This document shows, piece after piece, positions 60,973 to 64,000 of a stretch of 64,000 nucleotides of DNA (positions are counted from its first letter, which is position 1; each line of letters opens with the position of its first letter). Where the stretch lies: positions 1-64,000 of the forward strand of contig CAZDET010000004.1 in NCBI GenBank assembly GCA_964504335.1, read 5' to 3'. The DNA comes from CAZDET01 sp964504335. GTDB lineage: Bacteria; Bacteroidota; Bacteroidia; Chitinophagales; Saprospiraceae. Position numbers and translations under genes: made by a program. The notes beneath the pieces are model-generated. The model had not been told where the DNA came from. It worked only from the letters and a program-made list of their open reading frames with translations, and made no database searches.

Positions 60973-61124
60973 TTCGTCCACTTTTGAGGACATCTATATT
61001 TGCCTTGCAATGACTCATACGGGATAAATTATCTCCGGCACCTCATCAGGGTGTCTGTCCTAGCAACTGACTGTAAAAACGCGCTTTCGCCGCTGTTCGA
61101 ATTTTCGGGCAGCGGATTTTTTTT
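60973..61124 (+). ncRNA. Candidate small RNA with promoter and terminator
   Basis: In the 303-base gap between two minus-strand genes, the plus strand has TTCG (60973-60976), an 18-base spacer and TATATTTG (60995-61002), a near-consensus promoter that places a start near 61009. About 115 bases on, an intrinsic terminator closes it: CCGCTG (61090-61095), CAGCGG (61110-61115), then A and eight T. Between them, GGCACC and GGTGTC form a further hairpin around 61040. A 5-codon ORF (MTHTG) is the only coding possibility. Class not recognised; not obviously 6S or SRP RNA. Confidence 0.45.
61090..61124 (+). terminator. Intrinsic terminator of the candidate small RNA
   Basis: Six-bp G+C-rich stem CCGCTG/CAGCGG with a 14-base loop, followed by A and T8. 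It points towards the 3' end of the SDR gene, so it cannot serve a neighbouring minus-strand gene in this orientation. Confidence 0.75.
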
Positions 61125-61135
61125 ATCAAACCACT

Positions 61136-61828
61136 TCAAGGAGTAGTCAGAGCAACGGGAAGAACTTTGCCGTTGAAAAAATGATGGCCTTGCTCCAGAA
61201 AATACGCCACAAATCGGGCCACGGTGGCACTATCTGTAGGCGGCTGATAACCCGGGAAGGCTTCGGACAGCATCTCGGTTTGGACCGCTCCCAGCGCCAG
61301 GCAATTGACGGAAATAGGGCGATCTTTCCACTCTTCGGCGAGGCATTCGGCAAGGTTGGATAAAGCGGCTTTTGCGGCGCTGTAGGCAGACAGCCCCGGG
61401 AATTTGCTACTGCCCTGAAACCCGCCCATACTGCCAATATTGACGACGTGGGCACCGGCGGGATCGAAGTGAGGCAGGAGCGCGTGCAGCAGTTGTACCG
61501 GACCGAAGAAGTTTACCTGAAATACTCGTTGCCAATCCTGCGGTTGTAGGTCTTCGAAGGGCTTGTTGATCAGCAGGCCCGCATTGTTGATCAACCCCTG
61601 GATAGGGCCGTATTTACGGATCCATTGTCCGAATTCCGGAGATGGTCCGGTAGCCAGATCGTAAACCAGGTACTCCAGTTGTCCGGCTACGGGAAGTGCA
61701 CATAGGTTGCGCAGGCGGTCCTCCGAACGGGCGAGGGCCAATACGCGGCAATCGGATTGATCGGCCAGAATGCGCGCGGTATCGTAGCCGATTCCCCGGC
61801 TGGCACCGGTGATGAGGTAGGTTTTCAT
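61136..61828 (-). CDS. Short-chain dehydrogenase/reductase
   Basis: NAD(P)-dependent oxidoreductase of 230 aa. Cofactor loop TGASRGIGYDTAR (about 7-19), NNAG (LINNAG) near 85, catalytic Tyr and Lys in SAYSAAKAAL near 155, Ser in IGSMGG before it. Classical SDR, substrate unknown. It lies 18 bases after another SDR gene on the same strand, suggesting a two-enzyme operon. Confidence 0.9.
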   Translation of the reverse strand: MKTYLITGASRGIGYDTARILADQSDCRVLALARSEDRLRNLCALPVAGQLEYLVYDLATGPSPEFGQWIRKYGPIQGLINNAGLLINKPFEDLQPQDWQRVFQVNFFGPVQLLHALLPHFDPAGAHVVNIGSMGGFQGSSKFPGLSAYSAAKAALSNLAECLAEEWKDRPISVNCLALGAVQTEMLSEAFPGYQPPTDSATVARFVAYFLEQGHHFFNGKVLPVALTTP

Positions 61829-61846
61829 GAGTCGTTGTGGATTGCG

Positions 61847-62533
61847 TTAGGTTGGCCGGATCACCCATTCGTCTGCCGTGGCATCCGGCGGCTCGGTCGC
61901 CTGTCGGAACAGGGCATCTGCAATCGTATCTGCCGCTAGTATTTGTCTGGGGTCGATGTCTACCCCCTTCCAGGAGTCGGTGTAGGTAGCACCGGGAACC
62001 ACCATTTTACAGACGATCGGACTTTCCGCCAATTCGGCCCGCAGTGCCCGGTGCAACCCCAGGAGCGCGTATTTGCTTACCGTGTAGGCACCCATATGCG
62101 CCGGATGATCGAGCGTGGCCACCGATCCGACGGTGAGAATCCGTCCGGCTCCCCGCTGTTGCATGTTCGGCACAACCCCTCTGCACAAATAGTAGGCAGC
62201 GAGTACATTGAGATCCAAGAATTCGGGAAGCACCTCCGGCCCGTCGGCCAGGCGTGCCGGCACGAATCTGCCCACATTGTTGATCAGCACGTCTACTCCT
62301 TTCCAATGCTGCTGCACCGTGGCTATTGCTTGTGCTGCTTCTTCCCGCCGCTGGAGATCTGCTTCGATGGGCAGTAGGGGAGTGTGGTAAGCGCTCTTCC
62401 AGTGTTGCTCCATCTCTTCCAGGTCGGGGCCGGTGCGTGCCACTACTGCTACCGACCACCCAGCCTCGGCGAAGCGCCGGGCGGTTGCCCGCCCGATTCC
62501 CTTGGTGCCGCCGGTTATTAGTACGTTAGTCAA
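61847..62533 (-). CDS. Short-chain dehydrogenase/reductase (3-oxoacyl-ACP reductase-like)
   Basis: SDR of 228 aa with TGGTKGIGRATARRFAE (8-24), NNVGRFVPA near 90 and the catalytic Tyr/Lys in GAYTVSKYALLGLHRAL near 150. The start is TTG at 62533: MTNVLITGG begins exactly where SDR proteins start, and no in-frame ATG is close. FabG-like in layout, but with short loops as in sepiapterin-reductase-type enzymes; substrate unknown. A TTAG-rich palindrome begins immediately upstream. Confidence 0.88.
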   Translation of the reverse strand: MTNVLITGGTKGIGRATARRFAEAGWSVAVVARTGPDLEEMEQHWKSAYHTPLLPIEADLQRREEAAQAIATVQQHWKGVDVLINNVGRFVPARLADGPEVLPEFLDLNVLAAYYLCRGVVPNMQQRGAGRILTVGSVATLDHPAHMGAYTVSKYALLGLHRALRAELAESPIVCKMVVPGATYTDSWKGVDIDPRQILAADTIADALFRQATEPPDATADEWVIRPT

Positions 62534-62627
62534 TTAGTTCGTTAGTTTGTTAATCCGTTAGTTCGAATCATCACGGCAAAAGAATTAAGAAACCGACGGA
62601 CTAAAGAACTAACACACTAAGATCTAA
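62534..62627. repeat. TTAG-rich imperfect palindrome between SDR and TPM genes
   Basis: A left arm of repeated TTAGTT units (62534-62565) is matched by an inverted arm of about three-quarters identity at 62597-62627. It fills the gap between two same-strand genes and resembles the repeat at 60075-60147. Confidence 0.5.
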
Positions 62628-62628
62628 A

Positions 62629-63483
62629 TCACCAGCTTCCCCCAGCGCCGCCGCCGCCAAAATCGCCGCCGCCGAAGCCACCGAAGCCACCGCCACCGAA
62701 GCCACCCCAACCGTCGCCACCGCCGCCGCCGGAGCCGCCACCCCAGCTACCGCCGCCGCCCCACCAGGGGCCAGGCAGAAATATCCAGCCACCGCCCCGG
62801 CGTCGACGCCGGCCGTGGCCCATGTCGTAGCGCCCCCCGCGCCAGTAGCCGCCATCGTCTCCGTCGTCGCCCCGGGAGAAGAGCGACGTGATGACTACAA
62901 TGGCAATGATGATCAGCAGGATAATCACGAAGTTGGGAATGCCCCCGTCCCTACGATTGCTCGGGAGTCCGGTTCCTTCGTATTCGCCCCGGCCGTAGGC
63001 CATGATGGCACCCGTGGCGTCGTCGATACCCTTGTAGAAATTACCACTTCGGAAGGCGGGCACCATAATTTCTTCAATGATGCGATTGGCAATGGCATCC
63101 GGGAGAAACCCCTCCGCACCGTAGCCGGTTTGAATGCGTATCTGTCGTTCCTGCTCGGCCACAAAGACCAATACGCCGTTGTCGTTCTCGCCGCCGCCAA
63201 TTCCCCACGCGCGCCCCAGGCGGACGCTATAGTCGAACGGATCTTCTCCTTCGAGCGATTCGACGGTTACCACCACAATCTGTGTGGAGGTTTCCCCGAC
63301 GTAATTGCGCAGCTTTTCCCCCAAGCGGACCACCTGATCCCGCGTCAGCATCCCGGCGTAATCATTAACCAGGAAATTAGTGGGCTCGGGTATCTCCTTT
63401 TGGGCATGCAGTATGCTCGGCAGGCTAAGAGCGCCGACCGTCATCAGGAGTGAAAGGAACAGATATTTAATACGCGCTATCAA
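62629..63483 (-). CDS. TPM-domain (YgcG-like) exported protein with glycine-rich tail
   Basis: Protein of 284 aa. Signal peptide at 1-27 (ALSLPSILHAQ). A TPM domain (about 35-165) has VNDYAGMLTRDQV, STQIVVVTVESLEG and NDNGVLVFVAEQERQIRIQTGYGAEGFLPDA. One membrane helix lies at about 185-205 (FVIILLIIIAIVVITSL), followed by a basic stretch and a low-complexity tail rich in Gly/Trp (62640-62850). This is the common partner of LemA; the function is not established. Third gene of a lemA-TPM-TPM run. Confidence 0.9.
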   Translation of the reverse strand: MIARIKYLFLSLLMTVGALSLPSILHAQKEIPEPTNFLVNDYAGMLTRDQVVRLGEKLRNYVGETSTQIVVVTVESLEGEDPFDYSVRLGRAWGIGGGENDNGVLVFVAEQERQIRIQTGYGAEGFLPDAIANRIIEEIMVPAFRSGNFYKGIDDATGAIMAYGRGEYEGTGLPSNRRDGGIPNFVIILLIIIAIVVITSLFSRGDDGDDGGYWRGGRYDMGHGRRRRRGGGWIFLPGPWWGGGGSWGGGSGGGGGDGWGGFGGGGFGGFGGGDFGGGGAGGSW

Positions 63484-63525
63484 AATTGGTTGTTATTCGG
63501 TGGTTTATGGTTTATGCTGTCGCAT

Positions 63526-63957
63526 TCAACTTCCATACGAAATATCGTCCGGCAGTTCGTTCTCATCGTCGTCCCGGTAGGGAAAATGCTGTTTGAGCTT
63601 TGCTCCTACCTGTTGGATTGCTAACACCAGACCTTCGGCGAACGCCTGCCGCCGGAAGTAGACCTGCATCAAATCGCGTTCTTCGGCCCAAAAATCGGTG
63701 GATACGACGGCATTAATGCCTTGATCACCGATAATGGCGAACTCGTGTTTTTCGGGAGCCAGCAGGATCAGAACGCCGTTGCGTTCTTTGGTACGGTGCA
63801 TGCCGAGCCGGCGAAAGACACGTTGGGCTTCTTCCAGCGCCGGGCGCTTGGGGTTATCCTCCAGGTGCACCCGGATTTCGCCGGAAGTTTGCTGCTCGGC
63901 AGCCTGAATGGCCTCGATGATGCGTTGCTCGTCTTCGGGACTGAAGAATTTGACCAT
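63526..63957 (-). CDS. Second TPM-domain protein, no signal peptide
   Basis: A 143-aa protein that is a bare TPM domain: SPEDEQRIIEAIQAAEQQTSGEIRVHLE, then KERNGVLILLAPEKHEFAIIGDQGINAV, the same sequence pattern as the larger TPM protein after it, and an acidic tail. No signal peptide or membrane helix, so probably cytosolic or membrane-associated through partners. It lies 5 bases after the lemA end and 42 before the exported TPM gene. Confidence 0.88.
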   Translation of the reverse strand: MVKFFSPEDEQRIIEAIQAAEQQTSGEIRVHLEDNPKRPALEEAQRVFRRLGMHRTKERNGVLILLAPEKHEFAIIGDQGINAVVSTDFWAEERDLMQVYFRRQAFAEGLVLAIQQVGAKLKQHFPYRDDDENELPDDISYGS

Positions 63958-63962
63958 TGCCG

Positions 63963-64000
63963 TTAAAACTCAACCTGTGGAGCCTGATCGGCGCCGGCTT
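63963..64000 (-). CDS. lemA: LemA family protein, C-terminal fragment at window edge
   Basis: Only the last 12 codons are in the window; the peptide ends APQVEF-stop, as LemA proteins typically do. The order lemA-TPM-TPM with a 5-base gap is the standard neighbourhood, which is the main support. The rest of the gene lies to the right. Confidence 0.6.
   Translation of the reverse strand, partial: AGADQAPQVEF

Noticed and set aside
62640..62850. GC-rich tandem-like tract as a repeat array or CRISPR
   Set aside because: It encodes the glycine-rich tail of the TPM protein; there are no unique spacers.

Overview
The window reads as a chromosome segment of a Bacteroidota bacterium, most likely class Saprospiria (Lewinella/Haliscomenobacter type). 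The evidence is type IX secretion (T9SS) signatures: a C25 PorU-like sortase and a type B sorting-domain surface protein. A TonB-dependent receptor, a Bacteroidota-type putative porin, several OmpA proteins, promoters close to the Bacteroidota -7 consensus TAnnTTTG and weak Shine-Dalgarno signals agree with this. Placement below phylum is inference.

Layout. 0-5 kb: nuclease-fold hypothetical, double-OmpA protein, methylmalonyl-CoA mutase small subunit (minus), then an iscS-iscU-iscA iron-sulfur operon closed by a perfect terminator hairpin. 5-8.4 kb: TonB receptor and a GT4 glycosyltransferase. 8.6-21.6 kb: a PorU2-like sortase whose stop overlaps the start of a tightly packed surface-glycan run (WecE-type aminotransferase, sugar formyltransferase, Wzx flippase, two GT4 enzymes, one unrecognised gene, a FemAB/GNAT transferase). 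21.7-26 kb: gluconokinase, then a minus-strand block of LMW phosphatase, HD hydrolase and amidohydrolase. 26-29 kb: trkA-trkH potassium uptake. 29-33.3 kb: GNAT, HEAT-like protein, and icd with a 48-aa membrane ORF and a 108-aa ORF behind it, facing a divergent LysR regulator.

33.3-38.2 kb is the accessory part. It holds a toxin-like gene and its overlapping partner, a decayed second cassette of the same pair, two palindromic MITE-like elements, two copies of an unrecognised GC-rich structured repeat, an ABC transmembrane half without ATPase, and Ada. 38.2-45.4 kb: an ECF sigma factor plus ArsI, a dehydrogenase homologue without its catalytic residues, DinB, an MBL-fold protein, an M14 peptidase and fabI. 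45.4-56.7 kb: putative porin, T9SS type B protein, era, then an ECF sigma factor and membrane partner converging on a TPR-CHAT protease-like gene and an OmpA protein. 56.9-64 kb: APC permease, mlaE-mlaF, tRNA-Leu(GAG), nitroreductase, a candidate small RNA, two SDR enzymes and the end of a lemA-TPM-TPM operon.

The best candidates for something undescribed are: the structured repeat family (34.94-35.19 and 37.79-38.05 kb), which has one compensatory base-pair change; the toxin/partner locus with its remnant cassette; the sortase-glycan gene coupling; and the sigma/TM/CHAT module. All gene names rest on motif recognition by eye; no database search was run.
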